22,685 bases of DNA from an uncultured PS1 clade bacterium. Lineage in GTDB: Bacteria > Pseudomonadota > Gammaproteobacteria > PS1 > Pseudothioglobaceae. The position numbers and the translations under genes are program-made. The stretch is taken from assembly GCA_937950605.1 (NCBI GenBank), contig CALFDA010000039.1:1-22685 (forward strand). Direction: 5' to 3'. Of this stretch, positions 7,401 to 15,765 are shown in pieces; the stretch's first letter is position 1, and each line of letters begins with the position of its first letter. Under the pieces are notes generated by a model. The model made no database searches, was not told the DNA's origin, and worked only from the letters and a program-made list of their open reading frames with translations.

Positions 7401-8557
7401 TGACGAAAATTCAAACACTTAACAATATATCGGTTGTTGGTTTAGAAAAATTATCAAGAGATAATTACGAGATTAGCTCGGAAATGATAAACCCTGACGC
7501 TATTTTAGTGCGTAGTGCCAAAATGCATGATTTAGAAATCGCTGATAATCTCAAAGCGGTTGGTCGCGCTGGTGCAGGAGTGAACAATATACCGCTAGAT
7601 AAAATGAGCGAGCATGGCGTTGTTGTTTTTAATGCCCCAGGGGCAAATGCCAATGCCGTAAAAGAGTTAGTGTTATCGTCAATATTACTTGCTAGTCGCA
7701 ATATTTGTCAGGCGTGGAGTTATGTGAATAATTTATCACTCGATAATTTAAAAACTGCGGTAGAAAATGGTAAAAAAAACTATGCAGGTTCAGAATTACC
7801 AAACAAAACTTTGGGTATTGTAGGTTTAGGCGCAATTGGTGTGCAAATTGCTAATACTGCGAGCGCGTTAGGCATGAAAGTTATCGGTTTTGACCCAAGT
7901 ATTACTATTAAAAGTGCTTGGAAACTTTCATCAGAAGTAGAGCATGCGTTTAGTATTGATGAATTGTTTTCACGTAGTGATTTTGTGTCTTTTCATGTGC
8001 CTTTAGTTGAAAGCACGAAAAATCTTTTAAATAAAGAACGTATTAATTTATTACCAATGGGGGCAACTATTTTGAATTTTGCACGAGATGGTATTGTTGA
8101 TGAAGATGCTTTAATTATTGCGCTTGAAGCGGGAAAAATTAAATATTATGTAACAGATTTTCCAGTTGATGATAAAAAAAATCATGATAAAGTAATCGCT
8201 TTGCCGCATTTGGGCGCATCAACTGCAGAGGCAGAAGATAACTGTGCAATTATGGTAGTAAATCAAATAAAAGATTATCTTGAAAATGGCAACATTGTAA
8301 ATTCAGTCAATTTTCCAGAGGCAAAAATGCCAAGGACGGTCGGTTTTCGCCTAACCATAGCACATAAAAATATCCCTAATATGGTGGGTCAAATTTCAAC
8401 TATATTAGCCGATGCGGGTGTCAACATTGTTGATATGCTAAACAAATCCAGAGAAGAAGTTGCTTATACTTTAGTTGATATAGAAACCGAGGTTCATGAT
8501 GCGGTGGTTGATAGTTTAAAACAAGTTGAAGGAATCCTAAAAGTAAGGGTTTTGTAA
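7400..8557 (+). CDS. serA: D-3-phosphoglycerate dehydrogenase (short form with ACT domain)
   Basis: This 385-residue NAD-dependent dehydrogenase starts serine synthesis by oxidising 3-phosphoglycerate. Visible features: substrate-side GRAGAGVNNI (residues 56-64), the Rossmann motif GLGAIG (142-147) with acidic D165 after the second strand, the catalytic-region NFARDGIVDEDAL (226-238, arginine 229) and the catalytic histidine in HLGAST (270-275). A C-terminal ACT domain spans roughly 318-385, with GQISTILADAGVNI. This is the shorter SerA type lacking the intervening domain of long forms. Start codon ATG at 7400 overlaps the serC stop, so serine genes 1 and 2 of the pathway are coupled. Its insertion between serC and pheA differs from the Pseudomonas-type order. 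Confidence 0.94.
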   Translation: MTKIQTLNNISVVGLEKLSRDNYEISSEMINPDAILVRSAKMHDLEIADNLKAVGRAGAGVNNIPLDKMSEHGVVVFNAPGANANAVKELVLSSILLASRNICQAWSYVNNLSLDNLKTAVENGKKNYAGSELPNKTLGIVGLGAIGVQIANTASALGMKVIGFDPSITIKSAWKLSSEVEHAFSIDELFSRSDFVSFHVPLVESTKNLLNKERINLLPMGATILNFARDGIVDEDALIIALEAGKIKYYVTDFPVDDKKNHDKVIALPHLGASTAEAEDNCAIMVVNQIKDYLENGNIVNSVNFPEAKMPRTVGFRLTIAHKNIPNMVGQISTILADAGVNIVDMLNKSREEVAYTLVDIETEVHDAVVDSLKQVEGILKVRVL

Positions 8558-8566
8558 TAATAAAAA

Positions 8567-9643
8567 ATGGACGAAGAACTGGCAAAATTAAGGCTTGAAA
8601 TTGATGCACTAGATAAAAAGATTCAATCACTGATTGGCGAGCGTGCTCAGCTTGCATCGGCTGTTGCAGAAGTTAAAAGAGCGACGAAAAACAACAACGG
8701 TTTTTATCGTCCAGAGCGTGAAGTTCAGGTATTGCGTAATATTATTAATCGCAATGATAATTTGATTAAAGACAAAGATATGGCGCATATCTTTCGCGAG
8801 ATTATGTCAGCTTGTCTTGCGCTTGAGCAGGGTATTAGTGTTGCTTATCTTGGACCTGAAGGCACTTTTACGCAAGAAGCTGCACTCAAACACTTTGGAC
8901 ATGCAATATCAACTTTGGATTGTGCTAGCATTAGCGAGATTTTTCAAGAAGTAGAAAAAGGCAATGCTAATTATGGGATTGTGCCTATTGAAAATTCTTC
9001 TAATGGAGTGATTGGCGCAAGCATTGATATGCTTTATTCTCAAGATCTAAAAATTTGTGGTGAGGTTGAAATTGCAATACATCATCAACTGATGATGGCA
9101 AATCAATCCAGAACTATTAAAGTGATTTATGCACACCAGCAGGCATTTGATCAGTGTGGGCGTTGGCTACAAAATCATTATCCAAAAGCACAGCTTAGGG
9201 CTGTAGCATCAAATGCGCTAGCAGCAAGACTAGTCAAAGACGAGCCTAATGCTGCAGCCATTGCCGCGGAGGCAGCGTTGGACTTATATAATTTAGAGCG
9301 TGTTGCCAAAAATATCGAAGATAAAACGGGCAATGTTACACGCTTTTTAGTGCTAGGCAAAGAAGACATTGCACCTTCGGACAAAGATAAAACTTCTTTG
9401 TTGGTGGTTGCTAAACATGAAGCAGGCACATTATTCGATTTGTTATCGCCTTTCAAGGAGCAAAATATCAACATATTGCAACTTGTGCGTCATCCTATAT
9501 CTGGAGTGAAGTGGGAGTATTTATTCTTAATTGATATTGAAGGTCATCGTCAACAAAAACACATATACAACGCCTTAGAGCAGGTTGGTAAAAAAGCGTT
9601 GAAAATGAATATTTTAGGTTCTTACCCTGTTGCAGTTTTGTAA
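8567..9643 (+). CDS. pheA: Bifunctional chorismate mutase / prephenate dehydratase (P-protein)
   Basis: This 358-residue protein makes phenylpyruvate from chorismate by way of prephenate. Residues 1-90 are an AroQ-type chorismate mutase helix bundle (LRLEIDALDKKIQSLIGERAQLA). Residues 91-265 are the dehydratase, with YLGPEGTFTQEAA, VPIENSSNGVI and the catalytic NVTRF at 256-260. Residues 275-355 form an ACT regulatory domain. In E. coli PheA that domain binds phenylalanine through GALV and ESRP motifs; here the equivalents are GTLF (287-290) and VRHP (307-310), so the ESRP site is lost apart from proline. This predicts weakened feedback inhibition. No good ribosome site precedes the ATG, only 9 bases after serA, so coupling with serA is likely. 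Confidence 0.95.
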   Translation: MDEELAKLRLEIDALDKKIQSLIGERAQLASAVAEVKRATKNNNGFYRPEREVQVLRNIINRNDNLIKDKDMAHIFREIMSACLALEQGISVAYLGPEGTFTQEAALKHFGHAISTLDCASISEIFQEVEKGNANYGIVPIENSSNGVIGASIDMLYSQDLKICGEVEIAIHHQLMMANQSRTIKVIYAHQQAFDQCGRWLQNHYPKAQLRAVASNALAARLVKDEPNAAAIAAEAALDLYNLERVAKNIEDKTGNVTRFLVLGKEDIAPSDKDKTSLLVVAKHEAGTLFDLLSPFKEQNINILQLVRHPISGVKWEYLFLIDIEGHRQQKHIYNALEQVGKKALKMNILGSYPVAVL

Positions 9644-9650
9644 ATAACTT

Positions 9651-10715
9651 ATGCACATCTGTGAGTCTATACTTTCCCTAAACTGCTATCAAGCTGGTAA
9701 ACCAATTAGCGAATTAAAGCGTGAATTAGGTTTAGATAGGGCGATAAAACTTGCCAGCAATGAAAATCCTTTGCCAATTAGCAATAAGGTGCGCGCAGCA
9801 ATTGAGCAAGCAATGTGCGAAATAGGTAGATATCCTGATAGCAATGGTTTTGAACTAAAACAGGCAATCTCCAAGCATTTATCGGTATCGGCTGAGCAAA
9901 TTACCTTGGGTAACGGTTCTAACGATGTCCTAGAATTATTAGCTAGGATAAGCGTGTGTTGTGCAAGTGATGAGGTAATTTTTTCTCAGTATGCTTTTGT
10001 GGTTTATCCTTTAGTTACTAAGGCATTAGGTGCTAAAGCTGTAGTAACGCCTGCTAAAGACTTTGGTCATGACTTAGATGCAATGCGTCTAGCAATAACG
10101 CATAAGACTAGGTTAATTTTTATCGCCAATCCCAATAATCCGACAGGCACATTGTTAGAAGCAACAAAGATTTATAAATTTTTGCTACAAGTGCCGCGCT
10201 CGGTTATTGTGGTTTTGGACCAAGCTTATATTGAATATTTAGATGATGAAGACCATGCGATGGCTTGGTTGCAAGAATTTGATAATTTAGTGGTTACCCG
10301 CACTTTTTCTAAGGCGTATGGTTTAGCAGGATTGAGGGTTGGCTATGCACTATCAAACCCTGAGATTGCTGATTATTTAAACCGTGTTCGCCAGCCTTTT
10401 AATGTCAATCATATTGCACAAAGTGCGGCGATTGCCGCCCTAGAAGATAAGGATTTTTTGCACCAATCTGTTATATCAAATAAACAAGGTTTGGTGCAAC
10501 TTGCTAGCGGGTTTGAAGCCTTAAGATTGTCTTATATTCCATCATCGGCAAATTTTATTGCTGTAAAAGTGGACAATCCAAGTGCTATCTATCAAGCTTT
10601 ATTAAAAAAAGGTTTTATTGTGCGTCCTGTAGAAATGCAAGGTTATTTGAGAGTTTCGGTTGGCACAAAAAATGAAAATCAAGCGTTTTTTAGCGCGCTA
10701 AAATCTGTTTTATGA
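9651..10715 (+). CDS. hisC: Histidinol-phosphate / aromatic aminotransferase (HisC type)
   Basis: This 354-residue class I/II PLP aminotransferase has HisC hallmarks: KLASNENPLP (residues 33-42), GNGSNDVLELL (87-97), NPNNPTG (160-166), D190 and Y193, the PLP lysine K221 in TFSKAYGLAGLRVGY and R229. HisC enzymes convert histidinol phosphate, and copies in this genomic position often also transaminate phenylpyruvate and hydroxyphenylpyruvate. Lying between pheA and tyrA, it probably serves aromatic synthesis here and possibly histidine too if it is the only copy; that cannot be told from this window. It starts 7 bases after the pheA stop without a clear ribosome site, and its end overlaps tyrA (ATGA). 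Confidence 0.93.
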   Translation: MHICESILSLNCYQAGKPISELKRELGLDRAIKLASNENPLPISNKVRAAIEQAMCEIGRYPDSNGFELKQAISKHLSVSAEQITLGNGSNDVLELLARISVCCASDEVIFSQYAFVVYPLVTKALGAKAVVTPAKDFGHDLDAMRLAITHKTRLIFIANPNNPTGTLLEATKIYKFLLQVPRSVIVVLDQAYIEYLDDEDHAMAWLQEFDNLVVTRTFSKAYGLAGLRVGYALSNPEIADYLNRVRQPFNVNHIAQSAAIAALEDKDFLHQSVISNKQGLVQLASGFEALRLSYIPSSANFIAVKVDNPSAIYQALLKKGFIVRPVEMQGYLRVSVGTKNENQAFFSALKSVL

Positions 10716-11578
10716 ATAAAATATGTATTATCGGTGTTGGATTAATTGGCGGGTCGTTCGCGCTTGGATTAAAGCGTGATGCTAAAACAAAACTCGAGAA
10801 AACTAATATTATTGGCTTTGGCAGAAATGAGGCTAATTTGCAACAAGCACAATCCTTGGGCGTGATTGATGCTTATAGTTTGGATATTGAACAAGCCATG
10901 TTCGGCGTGGATTTTGTGCTAATTGCCACACCTGTTGATAGTTTCAAAGCAATTTTTGAAATGATTAAACCCCATATTGATGACCATGTTGTTATTTCCG
11001 ATGTGGGTAGTACCAAAGGCAGCATAATTGCCAGCGCCAAAGAAGTATTTGGTGTTGTGCCCACAAATTTTATTCCAGCACACCCAATTGCTGGTAAAGA
11101 AAAAAATGGGGTTGTGTCGGCAGATGCTAATTTATTTCACGATAAACGCGTTATTCTTACCCCTGCAGATAATGCTAATAAACCAGCAATTAAGCGTGTG
11201 CGTAATTATTGGCAAGCACTAGGTGCAAAAGTAGAAATTATGAATGACAAAATACACGATGATTTATTAGCAATGACTTCACACTTACCGCATATATTGG
11301 CATTTTCACTAATGAATTACTTGATTGAAAATAATTCAAAAGCATTAAATTACGCCGCAGGTGGTTTTAAAGACTTTTCACGTATAGCCTCATCTAATAG
11401 CACAATGTGGTGCGATATTTGCATTAACAATGCTGATGAAATTATTAAACATATTGCAGGGTTTCAGCAAGGTTTGGATAAGTTATCAGATTTGATTAAA
11501 GACAACAAAACACAAGAGATAGCGCAATTATTTGCCAAAGCAAGAAATGTCAGAGATGATTGGGTGAATACTCTATGA
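10712..11578 (+). CDS. tyrA: Prephenate dehydrogenase (monofunctional)
   Basis: This 288-residue NAD(P)-dependent enzyme oxidatively decarboxylates prephenate to 4-hydroxyphenylpyruvate in tyrosine synthesis. The N terminus holds the Rossmann motif GVGLIGGS (residues 8-15); ISDVGSTKG (95-103) and HPIAGKE (124-130, with the catalytic histidine) are diagnostic for TyrA. Later, MTSHLPHILAF and DFSRIASSNSTMW are also family segments. There is no chorismate mutase domain and no obvious ACT extension. The ATG overlaps the hisC stop (ATGA) and its own stop overlaps the aroA ATG, so three successive genes are coupled. In some gammaproteobacteria tyrA and aroA are fused; here they are separate but adjacent. 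Confidence 0.94.
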   Translation: MNKICIIGVGLIGGSFALGLKRDAKTKLEKTNIIGFGRNEANLQQAQSLGVIDAYSLDIEQAMFGVDFVLIATPVDSFKAIFEMIKPHIDDHVVISDVGSTKGSIIASAKEVFGVVPTNFIPAHPIAGKEKNGVVSADANLFHDKRVILTPADNANKPAIKRVRNYWQALGAKVEIMNDKIHDDLLAMTSHLPHILAFSLMNYLIENNSKALNYAAGGFKDFSRIASSNSTMWCDICINNADEIIKHIAGFQQGLDKLSDLIKDNKTQEIAQLFAKARNVRDDWVNTL

Positions 11579-12876
11579 GTAAATTTATTGCTCGACCTAG
11601 CAAAGAATTGTCTAGTAGATTAAAAGTACCAGGGGATAAATCTATCTCGCATCGTAGTATTATGCTCGGTTCATTAGCACATGGCATAACTAAGGTTGAT
11701 GGTCTTTTGCAAGGTGAAGATGTTTTGGCTACGCTTCAAGCTTTTAAAAAAATGGGGGTTAAAATTGAGCGTGATAACAATCAAGTTAGCATTCACGGTG
11801 TTGGTTTGTATGGACTCAAACAGCCTAGTTCTGCACTTGATTTAGGTAATTCTGGAACTTCTATGCGTCTAATGTCTGGGATTTTAGCGGCACAGAATTT
11901 TGATAGTGAACTCGTTGGCGATGCATCTCTTTCTAAGCGACCAATGGATAGAGTGATTAAACCATTAACCCAAATGGGTGCGGTGATTCAAAGTAAAGGA
12001 GGTAAGCCACCACTAAAAATTAAAGGTGCTCAATCACTTAATGGAATTGATTATGATTTGCCAGTGGCATCAGCACAAGTAAAATCTTGCGTGTTGTTAG
12101 CGGGTTTGTATGCACAAGGCAAGACATGTATCACCGAGATAGCAACCACACGTGACCATACTGAGAGAATGCTTAAAGGTTTTGGCTATTACATCGAAGC
12201 AAAGAATAACAAAATTTGTCTAACTGCTGGAAATAACTTAACCGCAACAAATATTCAAGTGCCAAGTGATATATCCTCAGCTGCGTTTTTTATGGTAGCA
12301 GCTACCATTGCGATAGATGCGGATATAATCCTCGAAGGTGTAAATATCAATCCAACGCGCACAGGTGTTATTGACATTTTGCAACTCATGGGTGCCAAGA
12401 TAACTTTGACAAATACACATGAGGTTGGTGGCGAATTATTAGCTGATATTCGTGTTCAATCATCGCGATTAAAGGGCATTCATATTCCGATAGAATTAGT
12501 AGCACTGGCAATTGATGAGTTTCCAGTAATATTTATTGCTGCAAGTTGTGCACAGGGCGAGACACTATTAACGGGGGCAAGAGAGTTACGCGTTAAGGAA
12601 AGTGACCGCATTCAAGCCATGGCAGATGGTTTAAGTATTTTGGGTATTCAAAATGAAGTATTAGCAGATGGTATTAAAATTCAAGGTGGTAGTTTTCACA
12701 AACCAAAAGATATTATTGAATCGCATCATGACCATCGTATTGCAATGTCTTTTGCCATCGCATCGCTTAGGTGTAAGTATGATATTGAGATAAACGATGT
12801 AGATAATGTTAAGACTTCGTTTCCAAATTTTGTTGATTTAGCTAATTCTGCAGGCATGAATCTTATACAGGTTTAA
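11575..12876 (+). CDS. aroA: 3-phosphoshikimate 1-carboxyvinyltransferase (EPSP synthase)
   Basis: This 433-residue enzyme joins shikimate 3-phosphate and phosphoenolpyruvate in the sixth step of the shikimate pathway. Motifs seen: KVPGDKSISHRS (residues 17-28), LDLGNSGTSMRLMSG (88-102), KRPMDRVIKPL (121-131), SAQVKSCVLLAGL, NPTRTGVID, and ELRVKESDRIQAMADGL. The pattern SAQ-V-K, NPTRTG and a leucine where E. coli has the Pro101 residue makes it resemble class II EPSP synthases, though it keeps glycine at the position equivalent to E. coli Gly96. I chose ATG 11575 over the upstream TTG 11560 because it gives the family N terminus MSKFIARPS and has GGTGA seven bases upstream. It ends the operon; cmk and rpsA, common downstream partners, do not follow. 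Confidence 0.97.
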   Translation: MSKFIARPSKELSSRLKVPGDKSISHRSIMLGSLAHGITKVDGLLQGEDVLATLQAFKKMGVKIERDNNQVSIHGVGLYGLKQPSSALDLGNSGTSMRLMSGILAAQNFDSELVGDASLSKRPMDRVIKPLTQMGAVIQSKGGKPPLKIKGAQSLNGIDYDLPVASAQVKSCVLLAGLYAQGKTCITEIATTRDHTERMLKGFGYYIEAKNNKICLTAGNNLTATNIQVPSDISSAAFFMVAATIAIDADIILEGVNINPTRTGVIDILQLMGAKITLTNTHEVGGELLADIRVQSSRLKGIHIPIELVALAIDEFPVIFIAASCAQGETLLTGARELRVKESDRIQAMADGLSILGIQNEVLADGIKIQGGSFHKPKDIIESHHDHRIAMSFAIASLRCKYDIEINDVDNVKTSFPNFVDLANSAGMNLIQV

Positions 12877-12886
12877 ACCAAGTTTG

Positions 12887-12928
12887 TTGCAAAAATTAAT
12901 CATTGTTTAATTTTGCAATAGGTTTTTA
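12887..12928 (+). terminator. Probable terminator between aroA and ruvB
   Basis: Inverted arms 12887-12899 and 12907-12918 form a 12-pair stem with one bulged A and a 7-base loop. A T-rich tract (GGTTTTTATT) follows on the plus strand. It lies 10 bases after the aroA stop and just before the end of the convergent ruvB. GC content of the stem is low, so strength is uncertain. Confidence 0.5.
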
Positions 12929-13957
12929 TTTATTAAATAAATCTGATGTTTTTGCATCGGGCGCGCTTAAGCCTAAATGATGGTAGGCTAAATTAGTGGC
13001 ACCACGTCCACGTGGCGTACGCATAATAAAGCCTTGTTGAATGAGATATGGTTCTATCATGTCCTCTAACGTGGTTCGTTCTTCGCTAATAGCTGTTGAT
13101 AGTGTATCTAAGCCAACTGGTCCGCCGCCAAATTTTTGGATTATGGTATATAAATATTCTCTATCCAATTCTTCTAAACCCAAGGCATCAACTTTGAGTG
13201 TGGTTAAAGCTTCGTTAGCAATGCTTTGATGAATAACGCCATTGGTTTTAACATCGGCAAAATCACGCACCCGACGCAATAAACGGTTGGCAATTCTTGG
13301 CGTGCCACGTGCGCGTTTGGCGATTTCCAATGCACCATTTGATTGTATTTGAATACCTAAAATATTTGCAGAGCGTGTAACAATTTTTTGTAAATCTTCG
13401 ATTGCATAAAACGCTAAACGTTGGACAATGCCAAATCTGTCTCTAAGTGGTGAGGTTAGCATTCCCGCTCGTGTAGTCGCACCTACTAGAGTAAAAGGCG
13501 GTAAATCAAGTTGCACAGAGTGCGCAGCTACTCCTTCGCCAACCATAATGTCAAGTTTAAAATCTTCTAATGCGGGGTATAGAATTTCCTCAACTACAGG
13601 GTTTAGGCGATGAATCTCATCAATAAACAATACATCGTAAGGCTCAAGTTTGGTGAGTATGGCTGCTAAATCCCCCGAGCGCTCTAATACAGGACCAGAA
13701 CTTTGTTTAAAGCCTGCACCCATTTGATTGGCAATGACGTTTGCTAGAGTGGTTTTTCCCAATCCTGGCGGACCATAAATCAGCGAATGATCAAGTGCAT
13801 CTTTACGCTTTTTGGCTGCTTCAATGAATAATGACATTTGCGATTTAACATCTTTCTGCCCGATGTATTCGTTTAATAAGGTAGGGCGCACCGAAACCAT
13901 AACAATATCTTCGTTGCCTTGTGTATGCCCATCAACCAAAGAATCTTCTTCTATCAT
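12926..13957 (-). CDS. ruvB: Holliday junction branch-migration ATPase RuvB
   Basis: This 343-residue AAA+ motor forms hexamers that, with RuvA, drive branch migration of Holliday junctions. Visible are the N-terminal VRPTLLNEYIGQ (residues 23-34), Walker A GPPGLGKTT (62-70), Walker B with DEIH (113-116), sensor 1 GATTRAG (159-165) followed by SPLRDRFG, and the C-terminal winged-helix region with RTPRGR. Length matches the family (E. coli 336). The ATG start gives MIEEDSLV, close to known N termini. ruvB normally sits with ruvA and often ruvC; here it stands alone, with only decayed sequence upstream, so its promoter is local or the operon has been split. It converges on aroA. Confidence 0.97.
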   Translation of the reverse strand: MIEEDSLVDGHTQGNEDIVMVSVRPTLLNEYIGQKDVKSQMSLFIEAAKKRKDALDHSLIYGPPGLGKTTLANVIANQMGAGFKQSSGPVLERSGDLAAILTKLEPYDVLFIDEIHRLNPVVEEILYPALEDFKLDIMVGEGVAAHSVQLDLPPFTLVGATTRAGMLTSPLRDRFGIVQRLAFYAIEDLQKIVTRSANILGIQIQSNGALEIAKRARGTPRIANRLLRRVRDFADVKTNGVIHQSIANEALTTLKVDALGLEELDREYLYTIIQKFGGGPVGLDTLSTAISEERTTLEDMIEPYLIQQGFIMRTPRGRGATNLAYHHLGLSAPDAKTSDLFNK

Positions 13958-13969
13958 AAACTTATTTTA

Positions 13970-14430
13970 ACCGATTAATTTTTTTTGCCATATGGGTTTG
14001 ATTTTAATATGTTTGCTCGAGCGATTTAAATGGATAATTTTTTTAAATTGGACAGATAATGCCATTGAAATTTGCAAATCTTGTTTATTATGTTAAAACT
14101 GTGTGTAAATGTGGAACCCTTAGCATATCAATGGGGAAAATCCAATTATTTGTACGTGTCCGTAAATATTAGAGACCTAGTTTTTTCTGCCGATAAACCC
14201 TAAGAGGTTTATTTGCTTTTTAATTGATAGAACTAAGGTGAATCTGTAAACATTAATTGTTTTGTACACACCTTTACGAAATCAACCTCAAATCTGCCAT
14301 TTCATTATTATTGCGCTTATGCCACTTCGTCTTTGCATTGACTAGGTACTTGAAATAAGTTTTTGTCTGGATTGGTTTTGTTAGGGTTGAACAAGAGGAT
14401 AAAAGGCTAAATATCAATAAGGTAAAATTT
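13970..14430 (-). pseudogene. lolB: Possible decayed lolB (outer-membrane lipoprotein localisation), divergent from hemA
   Basis: Reading leftward from about 14430 there is a lipoprotein-like N terminus: KYTPTKNFTLLIFSLLSSC followed by STLTKPIQTK, with an SSC lipobox, then KWHKRNNNEMADLRLIS and a stop at 14274-14276. No ATG is found in the expected place; ATA stands just before KYTPTK. Near the other end (about 14070-13975) another frame reads HLNRSSKHIKIKPIWQKKLI, which resembles the strand-plus-tryptophan end of LolB. In E. coli and many relatives lolB lies divergent from hemA, exactly this position, and the span (about 460 bases) is near the size of a lolB gene. Motif similarity is weak and by eye; position is the stronger argument. 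No intact gene exists in 13958-14505 in any frame. Confidence 0.35.
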
Positions 14431-14460
14431 TTCGTGGGTGTGTATTTTATGCCGCTAGGG

Positions 14461-14466
14461 TATAAT
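14461..14466 (+). promoter_or_regulatory. Candidate -10 element for hemA
   Basis: A perfect TATAAT lies 39 bases before the hemA ATG at 14506. No good -35 is seen at the usual distance (14438-14443 matches only two bases), so this is a partial promoter call. The site also rules out upstream starts at 14434 and nearby. Confidence 0.4.
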
Positions 14467-14505
14467 CTGGCGTTTAGTTTTTTGTGTTTATTGCCATACT
14501 TAAGT

Positions 14506-15759
14506 ATGTCTAACATTGCTATTTTAAGCGTTAACCACAGAATTGCACCTATTGAGGTGCGTGAAAGAGTTGCATTTTCAGCAAATGAATTGCCTAGTGC
14601 TTTAAAACAATGTAGCAATGTTCAAGGTATTGAATCTTGTGTGATTCTTTCTACTTGCAATCGCTGTGAGATTTATGGTGTGGTTAATGGCGATAACGCC
14701 CAAGAAATACTTAGCAATTATCTTGCAAATGCTCATAACATTGATAGATTGTCGTTAGACCCATATCTGATTTACTTTGAAGGTAATGAGGCACTTCAGC
14801 ATATCTCTAGGGTAGCAACTGGACTAGATTCTTTGGTATTAGGTGAACCACAAATTTTAGGACAACTCAAAGACTCTTATCACTTGGCTAAAGCAACAGG
14901 AACGCTAAATAAATTATTAGAAAAGCTTTTTCAGCATGCTTTTTCCACTGCTAAAAAAGTTAGAACTGATACCCAAATTGGTGCATCTGCGGTGTCGGTT
15001 GCTTATTGTGCAGTCAAACTCAGTGAGAAAATTTTTACTGATTTAACCAAGCAAACTGTGATGCTAATTGGTGCAGGTGAGATGATTGAATTATGCGCTC
15101 AACATCTTAATCAACAAGGGGTTAATAAAATCATTGTGGCTAATAGAACAGTCGAAAATGCTAAAAAAATTGCCGACTTGCACAATGCGCGTGCTATTAG
15201 CCTCAAGCAATTCTCATCTGTGGTGCATGAAGCAGATATTATTATTTCTTCAACTGCTGCTAGTGTGCCAATTATTGGCAAGGGTTTGATTGAAAGCACA
15301 CTTAAACTACGCAAACATAAACCTATATTTATGCTTGATATTGCCATTCCTAGAGATATTGAGCCAGAGGTTGCACAACTAGATGATGTGTTTTTATATA
15401 CGATTGATGATTTGCAACAAGTTGTTGACGAAAATTTCGATAATCGCAACAAAGAAAAAATACTAGCCGAAGAGATTATTGTTAATGAAAATAAAAAATT
15501 CGCCAATTGGGTAGCATCGCTGCCTAATGAGGAGGTGATTCAAATTTATCGAAAAAACGCCTATCAGATAAAAGATAAGGCTATTGAATTAGCACTCAAA
15601 AAGCTTAAAAATGGGGGTGATGCACAAGCAATTATCGCCCAACTAGGCAATCAACTCACCAATAAACTATTGCACATGCCTTTTAGCAACATCAAGCAAG
15701 TTAGTCCCAATCAACTTAGTCAATGTGGGGCTTGTATTCCCAAAAACAACAAAACCTAA
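14506..15759 (+). CDS. hemA: Glutamyl-tRNA reductase
   Basis: This 417-residue enzyme reduces glutamyl-tRNA to glutamate-1-semialdehyde with NADPH, the first committed step of C5-pathway tetrapyrrole synthesis. The nucleophilic cysteine is C51 in ILSTCNRCEIY. Other family segments are NHRIAPIEVRERVAFS, GLDSLVLGEPQILGQLKDSY, the NADPH-binding LIGAGEMIELCAQHL, VANRT, and the DIAIPRDIEPEV stretch. A C-terminal dimerisation helix region ends the protein. I chose the ATG at 14506, giving MSNIAILSVNHR as in relatives, over an upstream frame extension that would start before the probable promoter. Only a weak ribosome site precedes it. prfA follows after 6 bases, the standard hemA-prfA pair. Confidence 0.97.
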   Translation: MSNIAILSVNHRIAPIEVRERVAFSANELPSALKQCSNVQGIESCVILSTCNRCEIYGVVNGDNAQEILSNYLANAHNIDRLSLDPYLIYFEGNEALQHISRVATGLDSLVLGEPQILGQLKDSYHLAKATGTLNKLLEKLFQHAFSTAKKVRTDTQIGASAVSVAYCAVKLSEKIFTDLTKQTVMLIGAGEMIELCAQHLNQQGVNKIIVANRTVENAKKIADLHNARAISLKQFSSVVHEADIIISSTAASVPIIGKGLIESTLKLRKHKPIFMLDIAIPRDIEPEVAQLDDVFLYTIDDLQQVVDENFDNRNKEKILAEEIIVNENKKFANWVASLPNEEVIQIYRKNAYQIKDKAIELALKKLKNGGDAQAIIAQLGNQLTNKLLHMPFSNIKQVSPNQLSQCGACIPKNNKT

Positions 15760-15765
15760 AAAGTT

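Noticed and set aside
14193..14220. Hairpin ATAAACC/GGTTTAT followed by T-rich sequence as the terminator of a small RNA
   Set aside because: The stem is seven pairs and AT-rich, no good promoter lies upstream (only a TATTAT with 15-base spacing from TTGAAA), and the region is better explained as decayed lolB.
14274..14618. Minus-strand 114-codon reading frame as an intact gene
   Set aside because: More than a third of it runs antisense through the start of hemA; only the part left of about 14430 looks like protein, and that is a fragment.
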